This document shows, one piece after another, positions 37,390 through 51,388 of a DNA stretch of 64,000 nt. This DNA comes from Impatiens glandulifera (taxonomy: Eukaryota > Streptophyta > Magnoliopsida > Ericales > Balsaminaceae): NCBI RefSeq assembly GCF_907164915.1, contig NC_061863.1, positions 47,341,382 to 47,405,381 on the forward strand, given 5' to 3'. A program made the position numbers and the translations under genes. The notes under the pieces are model-generated. The model was given only the letters and a program-made list of their open reading frames with translations. It was not told the origin of the DNA and ran no database searches. Numbering within the stretch: the stretch's first letter is position 1; each line of letters begins with the position of its first letter.

Positions 37390-38203
37390 TATGATATATC
37401 TATGGAGAATTGTTTATGTTCAAGACATCACAAAAAATATTTGTATTCATATTTTTTTAAAATACTTTAATAATTAAAGTAATTTATAAAATAAATAGTC
37501 ATTCTTATCCCTAATATCTTTTTTTTTTGTAATAATAAAATATACTGCATATTATATTTGTAAATAAGGTTTGAAGCCATTATTTTCATGTGTAACTTGT
37601 TTAAATCAAAAGCTAAGTTTTCTATTTGTTTTATTGAATAAAAATGTAGAAACAATATTTATACAAGATGACCAACTAAGTCAAACTTCCTTGCCTCAAT
37701 TTTCACAATAATCATAATAAGAACACAATTTATTAATTCTCAAGTCTATAAAGATTGTCCAAACCTACCAAAATTACCTTCCTTTAAATGCTAAGCCAAT
37801 TTCTTATGTTATGCCTTATATAACTTCTATATTCTCTACATAAAAAGAACTCACTATATATTATTGAACAAAATAATAAGACCCAAAAAAGTACACAAAT
37901 AATTGCTAGTTTTACCCATTCACAACTTGACCAAAGTGGTAATTGTGAGCTTAATTACTCAAGATAATTTAAAATTAACTGAAACCAATAAGTAGATTTT
38001 TATTTTATTTTAGGTTTTATAAAGATTAATCAAGATTAACTTAATATATATATTTGCCCAATTCTGCCAGAGAATTTTCCCTGATTAACGGGATGAAGGA
38101 GGAAGTTGATGATCCCTGGACTTATTGCCTTGCTCAATTTTGAACATGAACTTTCTATTTTGTTCTTTTTAATTTTGCCCTCATTTTTGTGTTGTTTATC
38201 CAA
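33931..38203. other. AT-rich intergenic region
   Basis: No gene recognised. A repeated phrase 'ttgtttcagcttatttttttattt' occurs near 34290 and 34435, suggesting a small local duplication. A (TA)n tract lies at about 37368-37392. Confidence 0.5.
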
Positions 38204-38714
38204 CTAGCATGTATCCCGTGCATTTGCACGAGTAATAATAATATAAAAAACCGTAAAAAAAATATTACGGTAAAATTTTTATGGGCGGGTCAACTCATAA
38301 TCCGACTCAAGTATCCATTTATTCTCACATATATCCAAACTAACCACAGCTCTCGACCCGACAATCCGGACACTTTAAAAATTAAGCATCATTATATATA
38401 TAGATTAGTTAGTTAAAAAGTTGAACTTATATTGTTAAAATGTCACGCGTTTATCAAATTTTGAGTTGAATTTAAAATATAAAATGTTATTAGCCTAGTT
38501 GGTTAAAAAGTTGTACTTGTTTTGTTAGGTTGCAAGTTCGAACCATACCTATAGCATTTTCAATTTTATTTTTAACCGTTTTAAATTTATGGGCGGGTCA
38601 AACCACAATCCGACCCAAGTATCAATTTACTCTCACATATATCCAAATTAACCACAGCTCTCGACCCGGCAATCTGGACACTTTAAAAATTAAGCATCAT
38701 TATATATATATAGA
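38204..38714 (-). mobile_element. Non-autonomous Helitron, copy B (both ends intact)
   Basis: On the minus strand it starts TC at 38714 (tctatatatatataatgatgc) and ends CTAG at 38207-38204. The 3' hairpin cgtgca-tt-tgcacg (38217-38230) sits just inside. The flanking bases are A before TC and T after CTAG, the AT insertion preference of Helitrons. At 38404 a second 5' terminus (tctatatatataatgatgct) occurs inside, so the element carries two copies of its 5' ~130 bp, each with 'cgggtcgagagctgtggtta' and the 'gggttgaccc'-type motif. No Rep/helicase gene. Confidence 0.85.
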
Positions 38715-41700
38715 TTTATTTCTAGGCTTTATGTTTATTAATATTTAACCACTGACTTCTATTATATTCAAGTGAGCCTCAAACATTCCACTTCTTTTAA
38801 ATTCAACCCTATACTTTAAATACAATTCAATTTTATCCATAACTTAAAAAATAAATTAAATTATAATAAATAAATAAACTATGTACCTTTTCTAGATTAC
38901 AAGAACTACGATATGCTAATGAATTTATTATTATTATTTATAATATACATGTTTCATTAAACATTGTGACTATGAATAAAACTTTCAATATTTTTATAAC
39001 ATCGTATCATATTATTACAAACATGATTTATTAAACATTGATCGGAATTTTCTAACCAAATAATTTTAAAAGTAAGGACTATTTTTTTGAACATTCCGAG
39101 TTAATCTTTTCTCAATCAGAGTAAAACTCTCCACTATGATATTTTTAAAATGTGTTTTATGAACTGTTTTTTATCTACAAATAACCATAAATCTCAAATT
39201 AGGTAGTACAAAGTATTTTCAAAATATAGTCAAAACTTTTTTAATTTTTTATATTTAGTTATAAAAATAAAACTAAGAGAACTTCAAAATAAAGTCAATT
39301 TTTTTCATCACTAAAATTATTTATTTTAGTTTTCAAAAGAATTAATTATCTTAACATTATACTTTACAAACCCCGGCCCTATCATGTAAGAGCTTGTTTG
39401 ATTTTGGGATTATAGAATTTTTTTAAAAGAAAAATATATATTATTTGATTAAAAAAAGTTATTTGGGATTTTTATGGATAATTATTAAGAAAATGTATTT
39501 AAAATTTAATAAAATTAAAGTAAAAATATTTTAGTATTATAATTAATAAATTAAATAATTTTAGATTATATTATGATAGTATCATGATATATATGAGTTT
39601 TTGTTTTAATTAATCCAATAAAAATAAATAAAAGAAAACCCTTATATGTTATATAAGTTGACTATCCCCTTAGTAAACCAATCTCAACGGTAATAAAATA
39701 TACAGTTTGCACGGCTTACTTTAGCCAAAAGGAATTTATTTCATTAGCAAACCTCAAACCCCATTTTTATAATATTTCATTGTTAAACATAGATATTTTA
39801 CACACTTTAAATAATTTTTTATTTTACTTTTTAGTTTTAAAACATGGTATAATCTCATTATTTTTTAAACATAGATATCTTAGGCGGATATTCTTAACAC
39901 TTAAAATACGTTATAAAATTAATTATTAATTTCAAACTTCTCGATTGACTCATGTTTCCGTATGTTTTCGTTCTTATTGAAAGACTTACTCATAATATCA
40001 AATAATAGAGGCAGAATCGAATCTATGCGGATACAAGTAAAGGAGCGGGACCACCCAAAAAAATAAAAATTCTTCTAATAGTACAAATCGGACATTACTT
40101 AGTAACTTCTTAATTTAATTTTAATACATTATTTTTTATTTATTTTTTTTAAATAAAAAGACAAAACTTACATTTATCCACTCTCGTTTTATCCATAATT
40201 TTCTCGTTATTTTTTTTACCCACCTCAATTTTTTTCAAACCTATCCCAACTCGAATTCTTAAATTTCGTCCACCTTTATGTCATTACATATTTAACGGAA
40301 ATTATTCTTTTCATTTATTAGAGAAAATTAGACCGTCGACATTTTTGGGTTTAAAACTTCAACCCACCGTCAAACTCATACACATAATCATTTTTTTTTA
40401 TCCATTTCTCTCTTGATATGCGTTTTTACAGTTTATCACCAAAATACTATTTGATATATATTTTATTATTTGATTATTTTAATATTTACAAATTGAGTTT
40501 AAAGTTATATGTTTAATTTTATTTTTTATATAATTTATTTATATATTAATTTTGTTTATATATTTTATTTTATTTTTTTATATAATTTTTTAATATATTT
40601 ATTTTATTTATTTTATATACGTATATATATTTTTTATATATTAATTAATTAATTTATATATATATAATTATTTTTTCTTATATTTTTTATGTATCCTAAA
40701 TTTATAATAATTAACAACAAAAAAAAGTTAAAAAATACATTAAAATAAAATATAAGGTAGGAAAATAACATTACAAACTACGAAATAAAAATAAAAGACA
40801 TTTTAGACTACATTAATTGATAAAGATTTTAAGATCAAAATAGTCGATTTTAAGATTTCATATCTCGGTACGGAAAAATAAGAGATAAAGAAGCTCACAT
40901 TGCACTTTGTAATGCATTAATTTATCATATGTGGGAGGAGTACATCAATTTTGAGAGTATCAGAATTGATACGTCGTCTATTTTATGTGTCGAAGTAATT
41001 TTTAGTAATGTTTGTTTTGATGTAATTTTTTTGTTCAGTTTATTATAATTTTTGTTTATGTAATGATGTTTAATTTGATTTTTAATATATATAAATTATT
41101 AATTTATAATTAATTTTATTATAATTTCTTTTAATTAAATAAAATAATGTTGAGGTTTAATTTGTAAAATTTATAAATATGTAGATAGTATTGTAAATGT
41201 TAAAAAGTTTGTAAGAAAAAAATATTTTATGAATATTTTTTTAGTTTGAAAATGAATTTTTAAGTTAGAGATGAATTATTGTTTGATATGACATTTATTG
41301 TATTTTGTGTGTGAAAATAATACTAAGAGTTGGAGATGAACTTACCCATTCATAACACAAATTTGTTTTCCATTCTATCAATAAACAAATTACATATTTC
41401 TATTTGTGGTCCTAAATTCACATAATTACAAGATATGTCAATAACAAAGTACATTTTGTGATGTTCAATCTCAATGATAACTCTATTCACTTGTATCCCT
41501 TACTTATTTTCAGCTATGATTATATAATACAAGATTTAATCGAAATCAAATATAAGATGAAACTTCTAATTTTCATTACAAATTAAACTAGACAACCTAT
41601 TTATTTATTTATTATTATTATTATTATTAACACATTTAAAATATAAAGGAAAAGAATAACATATCTCTGAAAAGGATAGGATGGTGTTTAATGAATGAAT

Positions 41701-42516
41701 TATTTGAATAAATTTTGAGTTTTTTTTAAATAACTTTGTTTGATAGAATTTAATAAAAAACTAAGTTTTTTATTTTTTATTTCTATTATACCCCTTTCTC
41801 TCATTGTGTTATATATATATTAAAATAAATTTGATAATATAATAAAATAAATGTTATATTTACATATTAATATTAACTTATATTTATATAAAATAAAATA
41901 TATAAATAGACAGTAATTTCAGTATTTTAATTAATAAAATGATTAATAATTTTATATGTGATTGTTTATAATATTTTCTTAAATTGAACAAATATTACCT
42001 TAAATTAAATAATATATTTATTTAAAAGAATGGTTTAGAGTTAGTTTATATATAAAAAAAGGTTAAAATAATTTTTTTTATATATTTTTAATTTAGATGA
42101 GTTATATTTATAAATTAATTAATATTTGTTATTTAAATATATTAATTTTATTTTTTAAGTATAATTATTTATTTATTTGAATTATTTAAAATTTAAATGT
42201 TATATTAGATAATAGAGTTTTTTTATATTGTTTTTAATTTTTATTTAAGATAAATAATAAAAATAATATTAAATTTAATTAGAAGATAATTTTGATATTA
42301 AATAATAAATTAATTCATTAAATAATTGATCATTCTTTAGTGTGTGTGTGTGTGGAGAAATGCTTTAAATTAAAAAGAAAAAGATGTGAATATTGAATAA
42401 GAAATTAAAAACATGAACTTCAAAAGAAAATGATAGCCTGTAAAGCCTGTTGTCGACTCTTGAAGAAAGAGAGTGAAAATTGAAAAGCCATGTCTCCTCC
42501 GTGTCTCAATTTCATA
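38715..42516. other. AT-rich intergenic region
   Basis: No gene recognised. Poly-A/T runs are dense around 40380-40720 and 41750-42290. The 3' part is the distal promoter of the ERF gene. Confidence 0.5.
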
Positions 42517-42525
42517 GTATATATA

Positions 42526-42564
<39 letters not shown>

Positions 42565-42602
42565 CACGGGTGTTCTTTCTGACATATATATATATATATA
42601 TA
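42517..42602. repeat. Two (TA)n microsatellites in the ERF promoter/leader
   Basis: Tracts at about 42517-42556 and 42581-42602 lie 100-185 bases upstream of the ERF start codon, with 'ataaataaacacgggtgttc' between them. Confidence 0.9.
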
Positions 42603-42701
42603 ATTATAAACTTTGCCTTCAATTCTCATCTCTGATCTCTCCCATAATTCCTTTCTCTATTGAAAACAGACTTCTCTGTCTCTTTCTCTTTCTCACCACT
42701 A

Positions 42702-43502
42702 ATGACCGAATCAAGGAACTCCGATTCAGAGTCAACTAGCACTACAATCTCGGTCACTTCCTCTAATTCCCCAACAGGATCTGGGTCAGGATCAAAGCGT
42801 CCATCTTCTTCCTCTGACTCCTCCTCAGACTCTGACCTAACCAGGTCAGGAAATAAAAGAAGAAGAACAACAACAACAACAACATCAGACAATACTAATA
42901 CTAATACCAACAACAACAACAGCAAGCATCCGGTTTACAGAGGAGTTAGAATGAGGGCATGGGGAAAATGGGTTTCTGAAATTAGAGAACCCAAGAAAAA
43001 ATCAAGGATCTGGTTAGGAACATTTGCTACGCCAGAAATGGCAGCAAGGGCTCATGATGTTGCAGCTCTTTCTATTAAAGGAAACTCTGCTATACTCAAT
43101 TTCCCTGAAATTTCCCAGCTTTTGCCACGACCGGCCACGTGCTCTCCACGCGACGTTCAGGATGCGGCGGCAAAGGCTGCTGCCATGGACCACTTGTTTC
43201 TGCCACCGCCGGTGGCGGCGGCGGTGGAGGCGGAGGAAGAATCGGGTGATGATGATCATGATGAACGACTTGAGGAAATTGTTGAGCTGCCGAGTTTGGG
43301 AACGAGTGATGAACTGTTGGGGGAAGATTTTGTGTTTGTTGATTATGATTTGGAGGAATGGTTGTGTTATCCTCAACAATTGAATGATGATGATCATTCA
43401 TGGTGGAAAGGAGATTATAATGGGTTTTTTTCTGATTCAATAATGGCGGAAAATGATACTTTCATCGCCGGGGCTGGTGATTTTCAGACTCCTTTATGGT
43501 AA
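42702..43502 (+). CDS. AP2/ERF transcription factor, DREB A-4 (TINY/ERF034-like) subgroup
   Basis: An intronless 266-residue protein; the first in-frame ATG is 42702. The N-terminus is Ser/Thr/Asn-rich with a basic NKRRR (51-55) as probable nuclear signal. One AP2 domain spans ~79-136: [50 protein letters not shown], as in TINY-type DREB factors that bind DRE/GCC elements. The following '[16 protein letters not shown]' block and the acidic C-terminus ([30 protein letters not shown] end) fit subgroup A-4, where the acidic part activates transcription. It likely works in stress or growth-related control. G+C content is higher than in the spacers, as usual for such genes. The member within A-4 cannot be fixed without a tree. 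Confidence 0.93.
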   Translation: MTESRNSDSESTSTTISVTSSNSPTGSGSGSKRPSSSSDSSSDSDLTRSGNKRRRTTTTTTSDNTNTNTNNNNSKHPVYRGVRMRAWGKWVSEIREPKKKSRIWLGTFATPEMAARAHDVAALSIKGNSAILNFPEISQLLPRPATCSPRDVQDAAAKAAAMDHLFLPPPVAAAVEAEEESGDDDHDERLEEIVELPSLGTSDELLGEDFVFVDYDLEEWLCYPQQLNDDDHSWWKGDYNGFFSDSIMAENDTFIAGAGDFQTPLW

Positions 43503-46500
43503 CCCAAATAAGAATATCAATATTCAAGTGAGAATTTTGATTTTTTTTAGTTTTCACACCAATTTTAGATTTTATTTACTTCCAATAATTTGTTTGATCC
43601 CCACTTCACTTTTTCTTTTTGGCTTTCATGTGAGAGCTGAAATTTATGGCTTACTCACTACTCTCATCACTCTTGTAAAATAACTTATTTACAAGTTTTT
43701 GTTTTTATTTTGTTAAATTTTAATGTTAATATATGAAATGTATTTGAATAAGAAAGTGTTTATTACAATTGATTATGTGCCAAGGTTACCTTATCTTGTT
43801 TCACGGCAAATATATATGTAACATATACATCTTCTTCTTTGTTTAAGGTAAAATAATGAGTTATTTCAGCACAATAAATTTTATGTAAAATGCAAAAAAG
43901 AAGTAAAAGACAGATGAAATATTAAGGACAGAAAATACAAATAATATTAGGTGGTACTTTATTTGAATAAACTATATCATCTCAAATCTAATTTTTGTTT
44001 AATATTATACACATAAGTCAATGACTATGATTTTAGGGTCGCTTTCACTATTGACATCCTCTAAACTATGTCGTAAGATATTTTTTTTTCTTTCTCAAAA
44101 CCTAGTAAATAGTAACCTCTTTTAACTAAGTTTAACCTTTTATTTACATTGCCATAGATATTATTTCGATATTTTGATTATAATGTTATATTCTAGTGGC
44201 TCAACGGGTTTTCTAAGTCTTTGTATGCGTCTTTTTTTATTCAATTATATATGACAATTTAATTAATCGATCATTTCATTGAAACGAAGAGAAAAATATT
44301 CACGTAAAATTAAATTATATATATAATTACCTTAAGCTTGAAATAATTTTAGTTTATCCTCTTGTACGAGAATTTTTAATTGAAAAAGGGTTTGTAGTTC
44401 ACAATTAATTAACTAATTAATATTATGTTACATAATTAAAGATGACATTAAGTAAGCAATTTAATTATTTTGCTTAGCTTTTATGTCTTGACGTATAGTG
44501 ATGGAAGAATTGACCCACCGAGTATAAGTACTATATACATAGACAAACATGTTTAATGTTTTAATTAATGACTATTTTCTTGTGGGGGCACATGATGAAA
44601 GTTATGTAATGATGTACATTCATTCATAAATGTTTTGTACAAATTATTTTAAATAATTAAATTATCAGAATCTTAAGTATACTTATTTTAATTGAGTTAT
44701 AATTATGTTAGACTTCCATATATTGGATGGAATAGATGTTAAAATGTATTTCTTATTTTTCAAGTCTAGCTTGATATAATTAATAATAAATAACTCTTTC
44801 CATCTTGTGGAGAATCAATACAGCACATTTAGAAACATCTCAATTTTCAGAAAGTCATATAGAACCTCATAAAAACTTCAGGTTAATTGATATTTTGATT
44901 TCGTAAGTCATTTCATACTACCAAAATGGGAAGTCATATATTTCATATGCATCTGAAACAATTAGATGGGTCACCTCTTGACCAAGAGAGCCCTAAGACA
45001 ATGGATAGCATGGTCACGAGGTTTTAATCGAGTCACTTGATGATATAATTGTAGAAGAAAGAAGAACAAAAACTTAAAACTAGGCATTAAATTTGTGTCT
45101 ATCCCTTAGATGATGGACCTAGAGTCTCGAGGAAAGAAGTTGAGGCATTGCTTGTACAAAGGGTTGGAATTGGGTAATTTGTTATTCCGAGAGATTTGAT
45201 AAAGGCATACAATTCGGATACTTTAAGAACATATGTTGAGGATCAAATCAACTGTACGTTTTGAGAAAGACGAGAAATATAGAAAGAATTTTATGGGTGG
45301 ATATTGGTAGGTTGACAATTCATGCTAGCTGTTCATGAAATGATGATATATATGGGAAACCAAGTTTATTTTCTCAATTGAAGGCTACAATTCCCCTGCC
45401 TTTGAAGATGCATCTTGGTCTAACAAGATTAATATGAAAATATTGTACAATTAAAAAGTCAAAATACATAATATACCTTTTCTTTCAATCCATCAAGCTT
45501 TCCCACTATATATATCTTTTATGTATAGATTTGTTTATGGAGATTATATTTTGATCGATGATACATTTTAATTTGATGCTCGAATCGATTTTGCTTATGC
45601 GTATGTGGAATGAAGGCTTTGAATGTGTATCATTGTTTTTTCTCTTGTCCTACAGGATTAAATTATATATCATTTACCATAGAGAATTTTTATTGTAACA
45701 AAATTATTGATTTCAAATAAAGCTGAATCATGTATTTTTAATCAATTTAAATTAAATATTATTTCCAGGTTGAAATCGATCTCCCAAAGTCCAAATAACT
45801 TAAATTAATTATATATTTAATGGGATTTCTTCTCTTGCCAATATTATAATAAAATTCCTATTTAAAAAACAAAACAACTTTCCTAATATTCCTATTCCTA
45901 CACTCACAGTCACAATCAAGGGACTTTTTCATCTTCTAAGATCATACTTGACTTTAATTCATTCATGTTACTGTTCCATAAAAATCTAATTGTTTAATCA
46001 CCGTTAGCAATGATTTCTATTGTAAGAAAGAAAACCATTCCCTGCCTCAATAGTTTTTTCTTCAATTTTCTTTTCTATACAGTTTATATATTTTTTTTTT
46101 TGCTTTTGTTAAACAAGGTTCATTATAACATAATAAAAGAGTTTGAGAAAAAATAAATGAAAAAAAATTAAAATACAAGACAAATCAAACAATAAAGAAC
46201 ATAGAAAACCATAAATTAAAAATAAAATGCAACATGAACCTAAAACTCCATCAATAATACAATTCCAAACACTAAACCAAATAAGAACAATGAGTGTGCT
46301 AAAGAACTGTTTAGACTAATCAATCCCAAACTTATTTCTAATCATCTTGCTCTTTTTGGAATAAAATCATAAATAACATTTAGGCAAGAATCATTGTTAA
46401 AAGTGTGATATTCTTAATTTCTAGTCGCTCATTTGAAATTATTTCTTTTACCTTCCTCCATCTAAACTTAGTCTCCCAATTCAAACACCTAACGTCCTTA

Positions 46501-46810
46501 CGAATCCAGAAAAGAGAGAACATTTGAATTTGAGTTGGTTAGTAAGAAAAGCGGTGGAATAATATGATTTCTAATTTCTAATTAATGCTTTATTTTTAAT
46601 TAATACTTTATTTCGTTGTTCTTAAAACGACTTTATTTATTTGATCGACAGTTAAAAAAAAAGTTTATGGTTTAGATTTATAAGAATGACTTGGGGTCAA
46701 ATCTTTAACACTACCCTAGTAATTTAACTTTTTTATTATAAAATGTTTGTCTAAATCCCATATTAAATATCTATGTGTAATTAAATCATTTTAAAACAGT
46801 TAGTTTGTTT
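43503..46810. other. AT-rich intergenic region
   Basis: No gene recognised on either strand. 45000-45430 is less AT-rich and contains broken short frames that suggest decayed coding or transposon sequence, but nothing identifiable. Confidence 0.5.
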
Positions 46811-47380
46811 TGTTAAAATATGAAGTATGAAGAAGAAAACTAAAAGAATAAAAGAACTCTTTCAGATTGGATGGGATTTGAATTCTTTGTGGGAGTGTAA
46901 TCAAAGGTATAAATGTTTCTTTATACTTTTAATTTAAAAATGTAATTTTTATTTATGTAACCAGGTTTTAGTAGTGTATCTCACCACAAAAATGAGTACT
47001 CAACCTTGAGACATTGGTATATTGTATAAGGTCTTTATACTTTTAACTTAAACAAATATGTAATTTATATTTATGTAACCAGGTTTTAGTAGTATCTCAC
47101 CACAACAATGAGTACCCAAGCTTGAGAGACATTATGTTACTGCAAGTTCTTTATTATAAATTTTCAATTCTTACCTATAAATTAAAGTTTACACTTTTAA
47201 AAGTATTCCTGCTGACAAAAATATAAACAAAAAAAATTAATAAAAAATATTATAATAAAATATATTCAATGTATAAATATTTTTTTAATAAATCACGAAT
47301 AATATATCAAAATAAAAATTGAACACTCTTATTTCACATTTTATTAACTTCGATAAAACAACTCATCTTCTAACATATCT

Positions 47381-47385
<5 letters not shown>

Positions 47386-47420
<35 letters not shown>
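47386..47420. repeat. (TA)n microsatellite
   Basis: About 35 bp of TA repeat followed by a T run, inside the tandem array after 'cacatatctcatcatat'. Confidence 0.9.
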
Positions 47421-47428
<8 letters not shown>

Positions 47429-48885
47429 TCTCAATTAACCTCTCATCTCGTGACCTTAAACTTTCACTCTGGTCAATCAAATATTTGATTCATATTTTTA
47501 TTAATATTTATTATCGAGACATTACACTTTGGTCAATCAAATATTTGATACATATTTTTTAACCACTTTCAATTGTTACTGGCTTATTATCCCTAGACAA
47601 AATCACATCACAATCACACTTGATTAAAAGATTGTACTTATTGGTCAGGTTATAAGTTCGAAACATATATATAATATTTTTAATTTTATTTTTAACCGTT
47701 TTAAGTTAAAAATATGAGATATGGAGAAAACAAAAAAATAAATAACTTCTTTGAGATTGTGTGGAATTTGAATTTTGAATGGAAGTGTAATAAAAAGGTA
47801 TATTGAAATTAATAAAAAAAAATAATATACAATTATCATATAAATGTATTTTTACATTTTAACTTATTTATGATTTAGTTAACATTTAAATTATATAGAT
47901 ATAATTTATTTTTGGTTCGTTGTGTAAATATGTAATTTATATTTATATAACCATGTTTTAGTAGTTTACTTATTTTGTTATCTCTTTTTGTCAATTGTGT
48001 GATGTTTGAAATTTTTTAATTTCTACTATAACTTTTTTAGATGATTTGTGTGAACGGGATTTAAAAATGTATCGATATGTTAATCAACTAAAACACAACT
48101 AACTAATCTAACCACAAAAATGAGTGTTGAAGTTTGAGACATTATGTTACCGCGTGTCCTTTACTATCAATTTTTAATTCTTATCTATTAATTAAAGTTT
48201 ATATTTGTAAAATTATTTTCATGCGTGTGCATAAGTTTAAAAATATAAACAAAAAAAATTAATAAAAAAATTATAATAATATTTATTCAATGTTTAATTT
48301 TTTTTAATAAATCACGAATAATATATTAAAATAAAAAATAGAACGCTCTTATTTTCTTATTCCATTTTTTATTCATTTCGGTAAAATAACTCATCTTTTC
48401 ACATATCTTATCACATATTTTTCTCAAAAAACTTTCATCGCGTGACCTTCAACTTTCACTTTGGTCAATCAAATATTTGATTCATATTTTTGAACATTTA
48501 ACCATCGTGACCTCACATTTTGGTAAATCAAATATTTGATTCATATTTTTTTTTACCACTCTCAATTGTTACTGACTTATTATCTACCGGCTAACCACAT
48601 CACACTCACACTTGGTTAAAGAGTTATACTTATATATTAGGTTACAAGTTCTAAACATATTTATATCATTTTAAATTTTATTTTTAACTGTTTTAAGTTA
48701 AAAATATGAAGTATAAAAAAGAAAACAAAAGAATAAAAGACCTCCTTGAGATCGGATGAGATTTGAATTCTTTGTGAGAGTGTAATCAAAGATATATTGA
48801 AATTAATAAAAAAATAATATATAATTATTATATAAATGTATCTTTATATTTTTTTTTTGATTTAGTCAAAAATTAACTATGTATT

Positions 48886-48920
<35 letters not shown>

Positions 48921-48931
48921 ATATATATATG

Positions 48932-48965
<34 letters not shown>
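48886..48965. repeat. (TA)n-rich microsatellite with tatttatata interruptions
   Basis: About 80 bp of TA repeats broken three times by 'tttatata'; it lies in one unit of the tandem array at a place where other units have only 'aagttatatagatataat'. Confidence 0.9.
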
Positions 48966-48969
<4 letters not shown>

Positions 48970-50829
48970 GTTTTTTTTTTCATTGTGTAAATATGTAATT
49001 TATATTTATGTATCCATGTTTTAATAGTTTTACTTATTTTTTTAATCTCTTTTTGTCAATTGTGTTGTGAATTGTGTGATATTTGAGTAATTTTGATTTG
49101 TATTTTAATTTTGTGAGTGTTTTTTTATAATCTTTTTCAGATGATTAGTGTTAACGAAAATTAAAAAATGTATCGATATGTCAATAACTATAACACAACT
49201 GACCAATCTCACAAAAAAAATGATTACTAAACTTTGAGACATTATGATATCACAAGTCCTTTACTTTCAATTTGCAATTCTTACCTTTTAATTAAAGTTT
49301 TTACTTTTAAAACACAGATAAAAATAATAATAATAATATATATTAAATGTTTAAATTTTTTAATAAGTCATAAATAATATATTAAAATAAAAAAATAAAA
49401 CACTCTTATATCACATTTTATTCACTTCGGTAAAATAACTCATCTTCTCACATATCTCATCACATATTTTTTGTCAATGAAAATCTCATCTCGTGACCTT
49501 AAACTTTCACTTTGGTCAATCAAATATTTGATTCATATTTAATTATATTTAGCATCGTGACCTCACACTTTGGTCAATCAAATATTTGATTCATATTTTT
49601 TTAACCATTTTCAATTGTCATTGACTTATTATCTCTCGGCAAATCACATCCCAATCACACTTGGTTAAAGGGTTGGACTTGTTTGTTATGATGCAAGTTC
49701 GAAACATACCTAAAATATTTTTATTTTTATTTTTAACCGTTTTAAGTTAAAAATATGAAGTAGAAAAGAATAAAATATATATTTGAGATTGGGTGAGATT
49801 TAAATTCTCTGTGAGAGTGTAATCAAAGGCTAATTAAAATTGATAAATAATTATTATATAAATGTATCTTTATACTTTTAACTTATTTATGATTTAGTCA
49901 ACCAATAAGTTATATAGATATAATTTTTTTTCCGTTGTGTAAACATGTAATTTATATTTATGTAACCATGTTTTATTACTTTTACTTATTTTGTTATCTC
50001 TTTTGTCAATTGTGTTGTGAATTGTGTGATGTTTGAATAATTTTGATTTGTACTGTAATTTTGTGGATGAATTTTTTTTTATCTTTTTCAGATGATTTGT
50101 GTGGACTTGGATTTAAAAATGTATCGAAATGTCAATTAACTATAACACAACTGACCAATCTCACCACAAAAATGAGTGCTAAACTTTGTGATATTACCTC
50201 ACAAGTCCTTTACTATCAATTTTCAATTCGTACCTTTTATTTAAATTTATACTCTTAAAAGTATTATCGTGCTAGACACACGCATAAAAATACAAAAAAA
50301 TAATTAATAAAATATATAATAATATGTATTTAATGTTTAATTTTTTTAATAAATCATGAATAATATATTCAAATAAAAAATAGAACACTCTTATTTCACA
50401 TTTTATTCACTTCGGTAAAATAACTCATCTTCTCACATATCTCATCACATTTTTTCTCAATGAACCTCTTATCTCGTTACCTTAAACTTTCATTTTGGTC
50501 AATCAAATAATTGATTCATATTTTTTAACATTTAACATCGTGACCTTATACTTTGGGTAATTAAATATTTGATTCATATTTTTTAATCACTTTCAATTGT
50601 TATTGTCCTATTATATTCTCACATATCTCATCACATATTTTTTCTCAATGAACTTCTCATCTCGTTACCTTAAACTGTCATTTTGGTCAATCAAATAATT
50701 GATTCATATTTTTTAATATTTAACATCGTGACCTTACACTTTGGGTAATTAAATATTTGATTAATATTTTTTAACCACTTTCAATTGTTATTGGTCTATT
50801 ATCTCTTAGTAAACCACATCTCAATCACC

Positions 50830-51177
50830 ATTAGTTTAAGGGTTGTACTTGTTTGTTAGGTTGCAAGTTCAAAACATACTTATAACAATTTTAATTTATT
50901 TTTAACCTTTTAAGTTTATGGGCGGGTCAACCTATAATCCGACCCAATTATTCATTTACTCTCACATATATATCAAAATTAATCACAATTTTCGGCACAA
51001 CAATCCAAACACTTTGAAATTAAGCATTATTATATATATATATATATATTATTTAGTTAAAAAGTTGAATTTAAGAATGTCTCACATTCATCAAATTTGA
51101 TGTTAAATTTAAAATATAAAGTTTTATTAGCCTATTTGGTAAAAAGTTGTATTTGTTTTTGTTAGATTACAAGTTCA

Positions 51178-51230
<53 letters not shown>

Positions 51231-51388
51231 TAAAATTAAATAACTAATACATAAAGATTACTAAATAAGAAAAAATAATTATAAAAATTAATTCACAATC
51301 CGATTCTAGTATCCATTACTCTCACATATATATCCAAATTAACCACCGCTTTCGACCCGACAATCCGGATACTTTAAAATTAAGCATC

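Larger units (their letters stand above)
46810..51050 (-). repeat. Tandem array of ~0.9-1.2-kb units linked to the Helitron family
   Basis: Four units start with 'aaaatatgaag' at about 46816, 47709, 48701 and 49751; the last runs into 50910. Each unit has, in order, 'gagatttgaattct', 'aatgtatctttata', 'ccatgttttagtag', 'caaatatttgattcatattt' (usually twice) and ends with 'aggttgcaagttcgaaacat' plus 'tttttaaccgttttaa', which is also in Helitron copies A and B. The last unit passes into the Helitron 5' region ('atgggcgggtcaa', 50920) instead of a new unit. It also has an extra ~130-bp duplication (50625-50780). Confidence 0.8.

Noticed and set aside
42660..42701. Longer N-terminus for the ERF protein
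   Set aside because: It would begin at TTG; no ATG is in frame before 42702.
43014..43440. Other-frame open stretches over the ERF gene
   Set aside because: Low-complexity shadows (poly-His, poly-Pro or poly-Ile) of the AP2-containing frame.
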